From assembly GCA_964393105.1 (NCBI GenBank), contig CAYMSM010000064.1, forward strand, positions 1 to 24,394: DNA of 24,394 nucleotides. Reading direction: 5' to 3'. The translations under genes and the position numbers were made by a program. The stretch is from CALMEC01 sp964393105 (GTDB lineage Bacteria; Actinomycetota; Thermoleophilia; Miltoncostaeales; Miltoncostaeaceae). The notes under the pieces are model-generated. The model did no database searches, was not told where the DNA came from, and was given only the letters and a program-made list of their open reading frames with translations. Of this stretch, positions 1 through 7,044 are shown one piece after another. Within the stretch, counting starts at the first letter, position 1, and the number at the start of each line of letters is the position of its first letter.

Positions 1-164
1 AGTGGTCGCTCTCGTAAGTACGGGCACGTATCCCGAGCGAAAACCGAGTCAGGCAAGGACGCAGTGTCTTGCCGCTATCGGTACCCATAACGGTGAGACC
101 GAGGACACCGCCTGGCGAAGGTTTGCAGCCGGGATACGAGGTTGTACTTGCGAGAGCGACCACT
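1..164. repeat. Nested long inverted repeat; candidate structured RNA or small inverted-repeat element
   Basis: The first 20 bases (AGTGGTCGCTCTCG..., 1-20) pair with 145-164. There is one non-Watson-Crick position, U15-G150, which is a wobble if the + strand is transcribed. Inside lie further arms in the correct nested order: CGTATCCCG 27-35 with CGGGATACG 130-138, AAACC 41-45 with GGTTT 120-124, and CAGGC 50-54 with GCCTG 110-114. An alternative hairpin 52-73 (GGCAA/TTGCC) competes with the last helix, and TCGGT 78-82 can pair with ACCGA 98-102. I compared it by eye with c-di-GMP-I, ydaO, ZTP and glycine riboswitch cores and found no convincing match. The right arm abuts the stop codon of the minus-strand gene at 164-1174. 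The element may continue left of the window. Its function is unknown; a leader of a minus-strand gene off the left edge, an independent RNA, or a MITE-like element all remain possible. Confidence 0.6.
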
Positions 165-1174
165 TAGCCGGCCCCCGCGACGTCCGCGGGGGCCGGGGCC
201 GTCCAAAGCGCCGCCAGGGCCGCGTTGCCCGTCTCGCCCCGGTCGATCAACGCGTGGATCGCCGGGAGCGCGTCGCGGCGCAGGTAGACGTGTCGCTGCC
301 CGACGCTGGGCTTCTCGCCCAGGAGCCCCGCGCGGATGAGCGCTTCTCCGACGTGGAGGGCGTCGGCCCGGTCCTCCTGCGGCGCCCCGCGCGCGAGATG
401 GTCGAACTCGGTGTGGTATTGCGCGCCGACCTTGCGCTTGTGCAGCAGGCGGCGAAGCACGCGGCGCGCGTGGCGGCGCCTGGGGCACGGGTCGTCTTCG
501 ATCGCAAGGCTGGGAGCCGCATGGCGCACCGCCGGGCCTTCGAATCCGCGGTGGCGCAGCAGGTCGACAAGATCGGCGGGATAGCCGGACTCATCGAGCG
601 CCCATCCGTGCTCCATCAGGGCGAGCGCGAGCGGGACGGGATGAACGCGGGTCGTGTGGCCGATCGCGACAAGACCGCCTCCCGTCGTCGCGGGCGCAAG
701 CGGAGCGAAATCGAGGGGAGGTCCGTCGATCGCGACGTCGGTCAGGGCTGCGATCGCGACGTGCGCCGGCGCCGGATGCGCTTCGCTGAGCGCCACAGCC
801 GCCAGCAGCGGTTCGAGACCGGGCAGCAGCAGGGCGGTGAAGCCGTTCCAGTCCACGAAGCCCATGTCGGCGACACGGGCCCCCGCGTCTGTTGCGGCGC
901 GCAGGCTCCGTGTCAGCACCGTCATCGTACCGCGTGGAGCGAACTGCTCGGTGCTCGACGTGAGGATCGGGAGCACCCAGGCCGGCTCGCCGTCTGTGCC
1001 CGCCCCGGCCCAGAGCCAGGCCGTGTACGTACGCGTGAAGGTCGATCGTTCGGACACCGCAAGGGTCTGTGAGACGGCCTCTTCGACGTCGCCGCGCTGC
1101 CATGCGACGAGGCGTCTGGCCACTTCGACGGGGTTGCGATGCAGGTCGGCGATGGTGGGGGAGTGCTGGGTCAC
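164..1174 (-). CDS. Conserved-looking protein of unknown function, possible C-terminal winged helix
   Basis: This is about 336 residues starting at a GTG (1174, MTQHSPTIADLH). The frame stays open upstream to 1504, but that part would overlap fliW antisense and has poor composition, so I place the start in the divergent gap. The N-terminal region is mixed helical (VEVARRLVAWQRGDVEEAV). The middle is rich in Ala, Leu and Gly with no hydrophobic stretch that clearly spans a membrane. The last 100 residues hold a basic patch (CPRRRHARRVLRRLLHKRK) followed by a pattern that could be a winged helix (ALHVGEALIRAGLLGEKP, then RHVYLRRDALPAIHALIDRG). I recognise no family. It is divergent from fliW across about 140 bp, which hints at shared control with motility genes, but that is inference only. 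Confidence 0.6.
   Translation of the reverse strand: MTQHSPTIADLHRNPVEVARRLVAWQRGDVEEAVSQTLAVSERSTFTRTYTAWLWAGAGTDGEPAWVLPILTSSTEQFAPRGTMTVLTRSLRAATDAGARVADMGFVDWNGFTALLLPGLEPLLAAVALSEAHPAPAHVAIAALTDVAIDGPPLDFAPLAPATTGGGLVAIGHTTRVHPVPLALALMEHGWALDESGYPADLVDLLRHRGFEGPAVRHAAPSLAIEDDPCPRRRHARRVLRRLLHKRKVGAQYHTEFDHLARGAPQEDRADALHVGEALIRAGLLGEKPSVGQRHVYLRRDALPAIHALIDRGETGNAALAALWTAPAPADVAGAG
170..194. terminator. Strong GC hairpin in the last codons of the unknown gene
   Basis: A perfect 10-bp stem, GGCCCCCGCG (170-179) with CGCGGGGGCC (185-194), closes a 5-base loop. It lies in the last ten codons of the minus-strand gene. There is no U-tract on either strand, so a classical intrinsic terminator is not shown. 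It could slow transcription or be a by-product of GC-rich coding. Confidence 0.35.
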
Positions 1175-1312
1175 TCTCCAAACCGTAGCGAGGTACTCAA
1201 GTTTCGCGTGCGGGTCTCCGATGAGAGACGCAAGAACGTTTGCGGACCGACCGGTCGCGCCGTCACCCAACCGTGGGGTAAACAGTTGCTGAGAGTCGTA
1301 TCGGGACCAGAG
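1175..1312. promoter_or_regulatory. Divergent intergenic region between the unknown gene and fliW
   Basis: This 138-bp gap must hold promoters for both flanking genes. It contains a perfect 10-bp palindrome CGACCGGTCG (1248-1257), the inverted repeat CGCAA...TTGCG (about 1229-1244) and TCTC...GAGA (1216-1227), any of which could be an operator. A TAAA at 1279-1282 is followed 15 bases later by a poor match to the sigma-28 -10 element, so I do not claim a flagellar promoter. Confidence 0.35.
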
Positions 1313-1765
1313 GTGGCAGCGGGTGTCGTGCACTCGCCGGTGCTCGGTCGTCTCGACATCGACCCGGGCCGCGTCGTGCAGTTCATCGAGCCGATCGCCG
1401 GTTTCCCGACCTGCCTTCGATACGCATTGCTGCCGTACATGCAGGCAAACGGTCGCGAGGACCCAGCGATCCGGTGGTTGCAGGCCGTCGATCCGCCCTT
1501 CCACACGTTCATCGTGGCCGATCCCTGGAGCGTCGTGCCGGAGTACGCCCCCGAGATTGCCGACGCCGACGCCGAGCAGCTCGATGCGCTGTCGTTCACG
1601 CAGGCGGCGCTCCTTGGGATCATGACCGTGTCACACCGGCAGCGCGAGCTGTCGATCAACCTCCGCGCCCCGGTGGTGGTCAACCACCAGATGCGGCTCG
1701 CGAAGCAGGTGGTGCTCCTGAACGGGGAGTACACCACCAACCATCGCGTCTGCGAGCTGCCCTGA
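1313..1765 (+). CDS. fliW: Flagellar assembly factor FliW
   Basis: This is about 150 residues, the usual FliW size. It shows the family layout: an early VLGRLDIDPGRVVQFIEPIAGFP segment, then LLPY, WLQAVDPPFHTFIVADPW, PEYAPEIADADAEQL, a beta-strand region ending in MTVSHRQRELSINLRAPVVVN, and the closing KQVVLLNGEYTTNHRV. FliW is known to bind flagellin and, when free of flagellin, to bind and inhibit CsrA, relieving repression of flagellin translation. The nearby csrA gene fits that partner switch. I chose GTG 1313 (MAAGVVHSP); GTG 1328 is also possible because the ribosome-binding site is weak in both cases. The longer frame open from 1139 has unlikely composition and overlaps the divergent gene's start. 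The gene converges on the omega-like gene with 21 bp between stops. Confidence 0.9.
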   Translation: MAAGVVHSPVLGRLDIDPGRVVQFIEPIAGFPTCLRYALLPYMQANGREDPAIRWLQAVDPPFHTFIVADPWSVVPEYAPEIADADAEQLDALSFTQAALLGIMTVSHRQRELSINLRAPVVVNHQMRLAKQVVLLNGEYTTNHRVCELP

Positions 1766-1786
1766 CCACTTAGCGAGAGGCGGAGT

Positions 1787-2374
1787 TCAGGCCTCGGGCT
1801 CGTCCTCGTCGCTCTCGTCCTCATCCACCTCGTCGAGCGAAACCTCCTCGATCTCATCGTCATCGGCCTCCACGAGCTCGTCCGGCGCGTCATCCAGGTC
1901 GACGGCGTCCTCGACCTTGAGCACCTCCTCGTCGACGGTCTCCTCGACGTCGTCGTCGACGTCGGCGACCTCGGCCGCAGCCCCCTCGATCACCTGCGCG
2001 AGGGCCGGCGTGAGAACCTCGGTGTCGTCGTCCAGGTCGACCTCGTCGTCGTCGCCGTCCAGGCTCTCGAGCAACAACGGGTCGGTTTCGAGCAACGCCA
2101 CATCGGGAATGCCCTGCTCGTCGACCAGACCATCCGGATCCCAGTGGACGATGACCTCACCGTCCAGGATCTCGGCCTCTGACAACGCGACCGGGTCGCG
2201 CGTGATCGTCTCGCCGGCCATGGGCGGTGGCGCCGTATCGGCCCGCAGCTCCGCCGGGTCGGCGGTCATCCAAAGCGTGATCTGGCGTGCCCGCTTTGCA
2301 ACCGCATGGACCAGCGCGTAGCGCGAGCCGTTGACGTGCTCGAGAGCGTGGTCCAGCCGACGACCATGAAGCAT
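1787..2374 (-). CDS. RNA polymerase omega-family protein with a long acidic C-terminal tail
   Basis: This is 195 residues, starting at ATG 2374 with a good Shine-Dalgarno GGAGGA about six bases upstream. Residues 1-35 (LDHALEHVNGSRYALVHAVAKRARQI) match the core of omega/RpoZ (SRYALVxxxAKRARQI). Residues around 62-75 (PVALSEAEILDGEV) match the omega segment that normally reads like PLxxALEEIAEGKI. A usual omega stops after roughly 70-110 residues. Here an acidic tail of about 100 residues follows, rich in Asp and Glu (VDLDDDTEVL, VEADDDEIEEVSLDEVDEDE). The tail could bind basic proteins or the polymerase itself, or mimic DNA; this is inference. It may be the only omega of the genome or a second, specialised copy. 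It is divergent from csrA. Confidence 0.75.
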   Translation of the reverse strand: MLHGRRLDHALEHVNGSRYALVHAVAKRARQITLWMTADPAELRADTAPPPMAGETITRDPVALSEAEILDGEVIVHWDPDGLVDEQGIPDVALLETDPLLLESLDGDDDEVDLDDDTEVLTPALAQVIEGAAAEVADVDDDVEETVDEEVLKVEDAVDLDDAPDELVEADDDEIEEVSLDEVDEDESDEDEPEA

Positions 2375-2414
2375 GTAGAATCCTCCGATAGCGGGAACGA
2401 GCAGGAAATCAGCA

Positions 2415-2487
2415 ACGCATAGTACAATCTATTTGGCGAACCACTCGGTGGTGATCAGGGGACATCCCCAGCAAGGAGGCACTGAGC
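2415..2487 (+). promoter_or_regulatory. csrA promoter and leader with GGA hairpins
   Basis: A -10-like TACAAT lies at 2423-2428. An overlapping TACTAT at 2424-2419 on the other strand could serve the divergent omega-like gene. The leader then carries a hairpin ACCAC-TCG-GTGGT (2440-2452), a second hairpin GGGG-ACAT-CCCC (2458-2469) and the Shine-Dalgarno AAGGAGG (2473-2479). CsrA binds GGA motifs in hairpins and Shine-Dalgarno sequences, and here one GGA spans the second stem and loop and another is the ribosome-binding site itself. The layout suggests CsrA represses its own translation, which is an inference. Confidence 0.5.
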
Positions 2488-2727
2488 ATGCTCGTCCTCA
2501 CCCGAAAGGCGAATCAGAGCATCATGATCGGCGACAACATCGAGGTTTCGGTGCTGTCGGTCATGGGCGAGAAGGTGCGTTTGGGGATTCAGGCGCCCCG
2601 GGAGGTTGCCGTCTTCCGCAAAGAGGTATTTCTCGAGATCCAGACCCAGAACGTCGAGGCGGCCCAATCGAGTCGAGACGCGCTCGACAAGCCCCTGTGG
2701 GCAATGAAGGAGACCGAGAACGGCTAG
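2488..2727 (+). CDS. csrA: Carbon storage regulator / translational repressor CsrA
   Basis: This is 79 residues. The start MLVLTRKANQSIMIGDNIEVSVLSV and the segment VRLGIQAPREVAVFRKEVFLEI are the canonical CsrA core, including the conserved Arg at position 6 and the VAVFRKE region that forms the RNA-binding face. An extra tail of about 20 residues follows. CsrA dimers bind GGA motifs in mRNA leaders, in many bacteria including that of flagellin, and are antagonised by FliW. The ribosome-binding site AAGGAGG is strong. The gene converges on the RsbW-type gene with only five bases between stops; AGGGCCCT (2726-2733) straddles the junction. Confidence 0.95.
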   Translation: MLVLTRKANQSIMIGDNIEVSVLSVMGEKVRLGIQAPREVAVFRKEVFLEIQTQNVEAAQSSRDALDKPLWAMKETENG

Positions 2728-2732
2728 GGCCC

Positions 2733-3179
2733 TTAGGCGCCGATCTGCGGCTCATGGGTCAACTCGATGCGGACCGTGGTGCCGTGGGGCCCGGTGTCGA
2801 CGTGGACGTGATCTGTCAGCTGCCGCACGATCCAGAGTCCTCGACGCCGCTTGCCCAGCATCATCGGAGGGTGGCTTCGGACGATCGTCGGGAAGTCGAA
2901 TCCCGGTCCTGCGTCGCTCACCGTCAGGATCAAACGTGCGTCGTACCAACCGCGGACGGTGATCGGCGGCGTCCCGTGCTCCTGGGCATTGGCGATCAAC
3001 TCGTCGAGGGTGAGCGAGAGATCGCTTCTGCGCTGGGCGAAGCCGTGGCGCTCCGCCAGGTTCCTGATCGCCTGGCGAACGGAGGGGATCTCAGTGGGAT
3101 CGCCGGTCAACTCCGTCACGAACCCGTCGGCGCCCCGAGAGGGTCCGCCGTCAATGCTCGTTCGCCTCTGCTTCGCCAT
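2733..3179 (-). CDS. RsbW-type ATP-binding anti-sigma regulatory kinase
   Basis: This is about 148 residues from ATG 3179 (MAKQRRTSI); the frame continues upstream over an unlikely arginine-rich sequence. It is a single HATPase domain of the serine-protein-kinase/anti-sigma type: N-box DELIANAQEHG, G1-box VSDAGPGFD and a GLWIVRQLTDHVHVD G2 region. The family either phosphorylates anti-anti-sigma factors or holds a sigma factor directly. No sigma factor or STAS-domain partner lies in the window, so its target is unknown. There is no strong Shine-Dalgarno before the chosen start. Confidence 0.85.
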   Translation of the reverse strand: MAKQRRTSIDGGPSRGADGFVTELTGDPTEIPSVRQAIRNLAERHGFAQRRSDLSLTLDELIANAQEHGTPPITVRGWYDARLILTVSDAGPGFDFPTIVRSHPPMMLGKRRRGLWIVRQLTDHVHVDTGPHGTTVRIELTHEPQIGA

Positions 3180-3365
3180 CTGACGTGGTAGTGAATCATG
3201 TGCGCCGGTCGTCAACGCATTCGCCGGGCACGCGCCGGGCTCTGGGGCCCGCGCAGGAACTACCGCGACAGTCATTCCTCCGCAGACCCCCTCAGGGTCA
3301 TGCGGGTTGTCAGCCTCCGGGAGTAAGATCCTCACGTTCTTCTCGGGGATAGCGGGAGCGTCTGT
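3180..3365. promoter_or_regulatory. Divergent gap between the RsbW-type gene and the L,D-transpeptidase
   Basis: This 186-bp gap lies between two divergent starts. GGGAG at about 3350 sits seven bases before the transpeptidase ATG. TAAGAT (about 3325) could be a -10 element, but the TTGTCA upstream is only 11 bases away, which is too close for a paired -35. An imperfect GC-rich inverted repeat (about 3232-3257) is also present. No small gene is seen. Confidence 0.3.
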
Positions 3366-4346
3366 ATGAGGGTGTGGGGTTGGCGTATGGGAATGGTGAG
3401 CGGCGCTGTGATGGCCGTGGCGACCCCCGCCGTGTTCGCGGCGGATCCCCTTCCCCCGAACGTGATCGCTCCGGACGTGAGTATCGACGCCGTCCCGGTC
3501 GGGGGCTTTACGATCGAGGCCGCGCGCCGTGCGGTCATCGATGCCCGGATCGTGCCGCGGTTCGCACCGCTCGTATTGAGTCTGAAGGGTCGGCGACTCT
3601 CGATCAAACCGGCGGCAGCGGGGTATGCCGTCGACTTGGACCAGGCCATCGACATCGCGATGACGTATGGGCGGACCGTGCCGGTGGCCGCGCCGGTCAA
3701 CGTGCCCCTCCCCCAGAGGGTCGATCGCGCGCGCCTGCGCGAGGTGCTCGCCTACCGGGCTCGTGACATCGAGCTCGTGCCTGTCGATGCCAAGCTGACG
3801 TTCAGGAAGGCGCGGCCCCGGGTCCGGCCGCCGCGTATCGGGACGCTCGTCGACATCCGCAAAGCAGTCCCGATCGTCGCGGATGCGATGCTCACCAGAA
3901 GCGTCCCCCAGGTGCAGCTGCCGATCCGTCGCCTGCGGCCAGCGCGAATGACGGCGGGCGCGAGCGTCGTGGTAAGTCGCCGCGGCCGGGTGCTGTCGCT
4001 GTACCGCGAAGCCAAGCTCCTTCGAACCTTCCGCGTCGCCGTAGGGACGCCCAGGTACCCCACCCCACGCGGTCTCTTCGCGATCGTGAGCAAGCAGCGA
4101 AACCCGACGTGGATCCCGCCCGACTCGCCGTGGGCCAAAGGCCTCGGTCCCATTCCGCCCGGCCGGGGCAACCCATTGGGGACGCGGTGGATGGGGACGA
4201 GCGCATCGGCCGTTGGCATTCACGGAACGCCGGCGAGCGCCTCGATCGGTACCGCCGCCTCGCACGGCTGTATCCGCATGTACATCCGCGACGCCGAGTG
4301 GCTCTACGAGCGTGTCAAGCTCAGCACACCCGTCCTGATCGTCTGA
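3366..4346 (+). CDS. Secreted L,D-transpeptidase (YkuD domain)
   Basis: This is 326 residues with an N-terminal signal peptide (hydrophobic MVSGAVMAVATPAVFA, cleavage near residue 26). Residues about 35-110 resemble the repeated substrate-binding region often found before YkuD domains (VSIDAVPVGGFTIEAARRAV). The catalytic domain occupies about 200-326, with HGTP (His286), the SHGCIRM signature with His300 and nucleophile Cys302, and a terminal PVLIV strand. The family forms 3-3 crosslinks in peptidoglycan or attaches proteins to it, outside the membrane. Its ATG has GGGAG seven bases upstream. The stop is three bases from the stop of the convergent DUF3159 gene. Confidence is high for the family; the acceptor substrate is unknown. 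Confidence 0.93.
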   Translation: MRVWGWRMGMVSGAVMAVATPAVFAADPLPPNVIAPDVSIDAVPVGGFTIEAARRAVIDARIVPRFAPLVLSLKGRRLSIKPAAAGYAVDLDQAIDIAMTYGRTVPVAAPVNVPLPQRVDRARLREVLAYRARDIELVPVDAKLTFRKARPRVRPPRIGTLVDIRKAVPIVADAMLTRSVPQVQLPIRRLRPARMTAGASVVVSRRGRVLSLYREAKLLRTFRVAVGTPRYPTPRGLFAIVSKQRNPTWIPPDSPWAKGLGPIPPGRGNPLGTRWMGTSASAVGIHGTPASASIGTAASHGCIRMYIRDAEWLYERVKLSTPVLIV

Positions 4347-4349
4347 TAG

Positions 4350-5072
4350 CTACGCAGGGTGCTGCGCTCGCGAGGGGCCGTTCCATCCGGGAACGCGGCT
4401 GATGATCTTGTACGAGAGCCAGATGCAGAGGAAGAGCATCGGCCACCCCATCGCGAGCTTGACGGCGCCGAGCGTGACGAGCTCGTCCTCGCCCGCCAGA
4501 TAGAGAGGGATCTGGACCGCCAGCCGCAGCGCGAACATCCCCACCCAGATCCATGACGCGAGCGAGTACGCGCGCAGGAGGGCCGGGTTCGTCCGCCACG
4601 TCATTTCCTTCTCGCCACGCATGAACGTCAGCGCGACGCCAAGCACCGGCCAGCGGATCAGGATCGAGACGACGTAGGCGATGGCATAGCCTGCATTCAA
4701 GAGCAGGCCTGGCAAGAAGATCGTCTCGGCCCGACCGGTGCGGTGGGCTATGAACGCGGCGATCCCGACGCCTGCCAAACCGGCGAGAACGTTGGGGAGC
4801 GGCTGGCGCCGCGCCAGTCGCACCGCCGCCAACACGACGGCGACGGCAAGCGCGGCGATGAGCGATGCTCCGAGATTCCGGCCGCCGACCGAGTAGACGG
4901 TGACGAACACGAGCGTCGGAAGCCCCGAGTCGACGAGCACGGTGTACCCGCCGACGGCATGGAACATGCCGAGCCGTTGCCGGCCGTCGGCTGCGTCGAT
5001 CCCGTTGGGGTCAGGGTCAAGGTTGGATTCGCTGCTGCCGGCGGTGTGGCGCTCGGCGGGTTGGTCGACCAT
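4350..5072 (-). CDS. DUF3159 family integral membrane protein
   Basis: This is 240 residues. After a polar N-terminus of about 35 residues come about six hydrophobic segments: TVLVDSGLPTLVFVTVYSV, ASLIAALAVAVVLAAVRLA, LPNVLAGLAGVGIAAFIAH, LPGLLLNAGYAIAYVVSILI, a segment around LLRAYSLASWIWVGMFALRL, and AVKLAMGWPMLFLCIWLSYKII. The order and the RxxLPNVLAGLAGV and YSLASWIWVGMF motifs match the DUF3159 family of actinobacteria, whose function is not established. The gene lies downstream of hflX on the same strand with a gap of about 53 bases, so cotranscription is likely. Confidence 0.85.
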   Translation of the reverse strand: MVDQPAERHTAGSSESNLDPDPNGIDAADGRQRLGMFHAVGGYTVLVDSGLPTLVFVTVYSVGGRNLGASLIAALAVAVVLAAVRLARRQPLPNVLAGLAGVGIAAFIAHRTGRAETIFLPGLLLNAGYAIAYVVSILIRWPVLGVALTFMRGEKEMTWRTNPALLRAYSLASWIWVGMFALRLAVQIPLYLAGEDELVTLGAVKLAMGWPMLFLCIWLSYKIISRVPGWNGPSRAQHPA

Positions 5073-5125
5073 CGCTCAAGGCTACCCGCGTCGTATTCGC
5101 GGAGGGCCGGGTCGCGGTAGAGGGT

Positions 5126-6451
5126 TCAACCTCCGTTGAGGGCGGCGGTGATGCGGGCGGCGTCGGGAGGGGGGACGAGCGCACGGACGAGGGTGCCATC
5201 GGGGCCCGCTTGCTGGACGACGTCACGGCCGACCGAGTAGATCGCGGAGATCAGGGCACCCTGTGTGTAGGGCACGAGCACCTCTATCGCGGTCAGGCGC
5301 GAGCGGGTGAACTCGACAAGGTGGGCGCGGAGCGCGTCGAGGCCCTCGCCGGTCAGGGCCGAGACACAGGTGGCCTCGGGGTGACGGAACCGCAGGGCCT
5401 GGCGCGCCTCGCTGTCGAGGCGATCGATCTTGTTGAGCACGAGCAGCCTCGGCACGTCGGCGGCGCCGATCTCATCGAGCACCTCGAGCACGGCGGTCTC
5501 GCGTGCGCTGCGACGGTCCTCCGGTTCGCTCGCATCGGCCACATGAAGGAGCAGATCCGCATCACGCGTCTCCTCGAGCGTGGACTTGAACGCTTCGACC
5601 AGTTGATGGGGCAACGCGCGTATGAACCCGACCGTGTCCGACAGGACGCACCGCGTTCCGTCCAGTTCGAACGCGCGCGTCGTCGGGTCCAACGTCTCGA
5701 ACAACGCGTCGTTGACGCTGGCATTCGCGTCCGTCAGCGCGTTCATCAGGCTCGACTTGCCCGCGTTGGTGTACCCGGCAAGCGCCAGGCGGGGCACCGC
5801 TGAGGCGACCCGTCGAGCGCGCATCACCTCGCGTGAGCGCTCCAGGTCCCGCAGGCGCGTGCGCAGCACCGACATCCTGGTGCGCAACAACCGCCGGTCC
5901 GACTCGAGCTGGGTCTCACCCGGTCCGCGCGTCCCGACCCCGCCGCCCAGGCGCTCCAAGTGCTGCCAGAGACCTTCCTGGCGTGCGTAGTTGTACTCGA
6001 GCAACGCCAACTCGACCTGAAGCTTGCCCTCTGCCGTGTGCGCATGAAGCGCGAAGATGTCGAGGATCAGGCCGGTGCGATCCACCACGCGGGTGTTGAG
6101 ACGGTCCTCCAGGGTTCGCTGCTGGCTCGGTGTCAGCTCGCTTTCGGCGGCGATCACATCCGGCTTGACCCGCTTGACCTGGTCGATCAACTCCTCCAGG
6201 CGGCCCTTTCCCAGGAATGTCCTGGGATGGGGGTGGTCCTGCCGCTGGACGACGACATCTACGGTCTCGGCGCCGGCCGTGCGCAGCAACTCCCGGGTCT
6301 CGGCGATACGGTCGTCCTCGTCGTCGCGACGGACGTTCATCGATGCGACAATGATCGCGCGCTCGACGGGTTTGGACGTCGGGAACGGGCGCTCCTCGCG
6401 TTCTTGTTCCTTCTCGGCCTTGCCGCGATATGTCCGCTGAAGTTCACCCAT
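5126..6451 (-). CDS. hflX: Ribosome-associated GTPase HflX
   Basis: This is 441 residues. An N-terminal HflX domain (about 28-215) holds the typical FLGKGRLEELIDQVK, ELTPSQQRTLEDRLNTRVVDRTGLILDIFA and GPGETQLESDRRLLR stretches. The G domain has G1 GYTNAGKSS (226-234), G3 DTVGF (272-276), G4 NKID (340-343) and G5 SALTGEG. A C-terminal domain of about 70 residues follows. HflX binds the 50S subunit and can split stalled or hibernating ribosomes, which helps in heat and stress recovery. The start is ATG 6451 (MGELQRTYRG). It follows the lipoprotein gene on the same strand by about 35 bases and precedes the DUF3159 gene. Confidence 0.96.
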   Translation of the reverse strand: MGELQRTYRGKAEKEQEREERPFPTSKPVERAIIVASMNVRRDDEDDRIAETRELLRTAGAETVDVVVQRQDHPHPRTFLGKGRLEELIDQVKRVKPDVIAAESELTPSQQRTLEDRLNTRVVDRTGLILDIFALHAHTAEGKLQVELALLEYNYARQEGLWQHLERLGGGVGTRGPGETQLESDRRLLRTRMSVLRTRLRDLERSREVMRARRVASAVPRLALAGYTNAGKSSLMNALTDANASVNDALFETLDPTTRAFELDGTRCVLSDTVGFIRALPHQLVEAFKSTLEETRDADLLLHVADASEPEDRRSARETAVLEVLDEIGAADVPRLLVLNKIDRLDSEARQALRFRHPEATCVSALTGEGLDALRAHLVEFTRSRLTAIEVLVPYTQGALISAIYSVGRDVVQQAGPDGTLVRALVPPPDAARITAALNGG

Positions 6452-6481
6452 GCCGGTGCACTATGGCGCGTTTCGAGCCCT

Positions 6482-6498
6482 GCGGCTCATTGAGCCGC
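6482..6498. terminator. Hairpin over the lipoprotein stop codon
   Basis: A perfect 7-bp stem GCGGCTC (6482-6488) / GAGCCGC (6492-6498) with a 3-base loop sits over the stop of the lipoprotein gene, about 35 bases before the hflX start. There is no U-tract, so it may only partly stop transcription or may stabilise an mRNA end. Confidence 0.35.
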
Positions 6499-7044
6499 TG
6501 CGCGCACGGGCCGAGTCAGCAAATCCATGGTCCGGATGAGCACAGCATCCGGGACGGGCCCGTCACTACGCACCAGCAGGCTCAAGTCCGCCACGGCGAA
6601 CGACAACACCTTGACGTCGTGTGAGCGGGCGCCACGGGCGCCGGCAAGCTCCCGCGGCGTCCACGCGGCAGCCCCGGACGTCTCGGCAGCACGTTGGACC
6701 GCGCCTCCGCCGACATTGGTCGCGGTCTGGTGGTCGCGCCACCGGCTCACCACGACCAGGACCCGCGCACCGTCACGCCCGGACCAGGTGCGCATGGCCG
6801 CGCCGCCGAACCCGATCTCCTCGTAGACCCTTGCGGACTCTGCCTTGGCCACCCCGGCCAGGGTCTCTTGCAGCTCGGCCGCGTCCACCGTCCTGACCTC
6901 GGTTGACTGATCGAGGCCAGGAGGGGTCGGGAGGATCTTGACCACCTCGGCCGGGTCGATGCTCGTCTCGGGATCCGACAGCGAATCGGCGCCGCAGCCT
7001 GCGAGGAGCGCGGCGGCGACCATGAGGGCGATCAATCGGGACAC
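6487..7044 (-). CDS. Putative lipoprotein of unknown function
   Basis: This is 185 residues. It starts at GTG 7044 with a short signal peptide (MSRLIALMVAAALLAGC) whose LLAGC is a lipobox; the Cys at residue 17 would be lipidated and anchor the protein outside the membrane. The mature part is a single soluble domain with hydrophobic strands (GARVLVVVSRWRDHQTA, KVLSFAVADLSLLVRSDG). I recognise no family. It lies upstream of hflX on the same strand and may share its transcript. Confidence 0.8.
   Translation of the reverse strand: MSRLIALMVAAALLAGCGADSLSDPETSIDPAEVVKILPTPPGLDQSTEVRTVDAAELQETLAGVAKAESARVYEEIGFGGAAMRTWSGRDGARVLVVVSRWRDHQTATNVGGGAVQRAAETSGAAAWTPRELAGARGARSHDVKVLSFAVADLSLLVRSDGPVPDAVLIRTMDLLTRPVRAAAQ

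Noticed and set aside
21..140. Riboswitch identity for the left-edge element (c-di-GMP-I, ydaO, ZTP)
   Set aside because: Short look-alikes (GCAAACC, GGGTACCGAT, CCGCCTGG) occur, but the remaining conserved core bases of each class are missing.
2..1072. Long + strand open frame (356 codons) across the left end
   Set aside because: It is antisense to the better-supported minus-strand gene, is extremely Arg-rich, and crosses the nested palindrome; it is a GC-rich shadow.
1279..1305. Sigma-28 flagellar promoter upstream of fliW
   Set aside because: TAAA is present with 15-base spacing, but the -10 half (GTATCGGG) is a poor match to GCCGATAA.
3180..4265. N-terminal extension of the RsbW-type frame to more than 500 residues
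   Set aside because: It lies antisense to the L,D-transpeptidase gene, has Arg/His-rich random composition, and ends where the compact HATPase domain begins.
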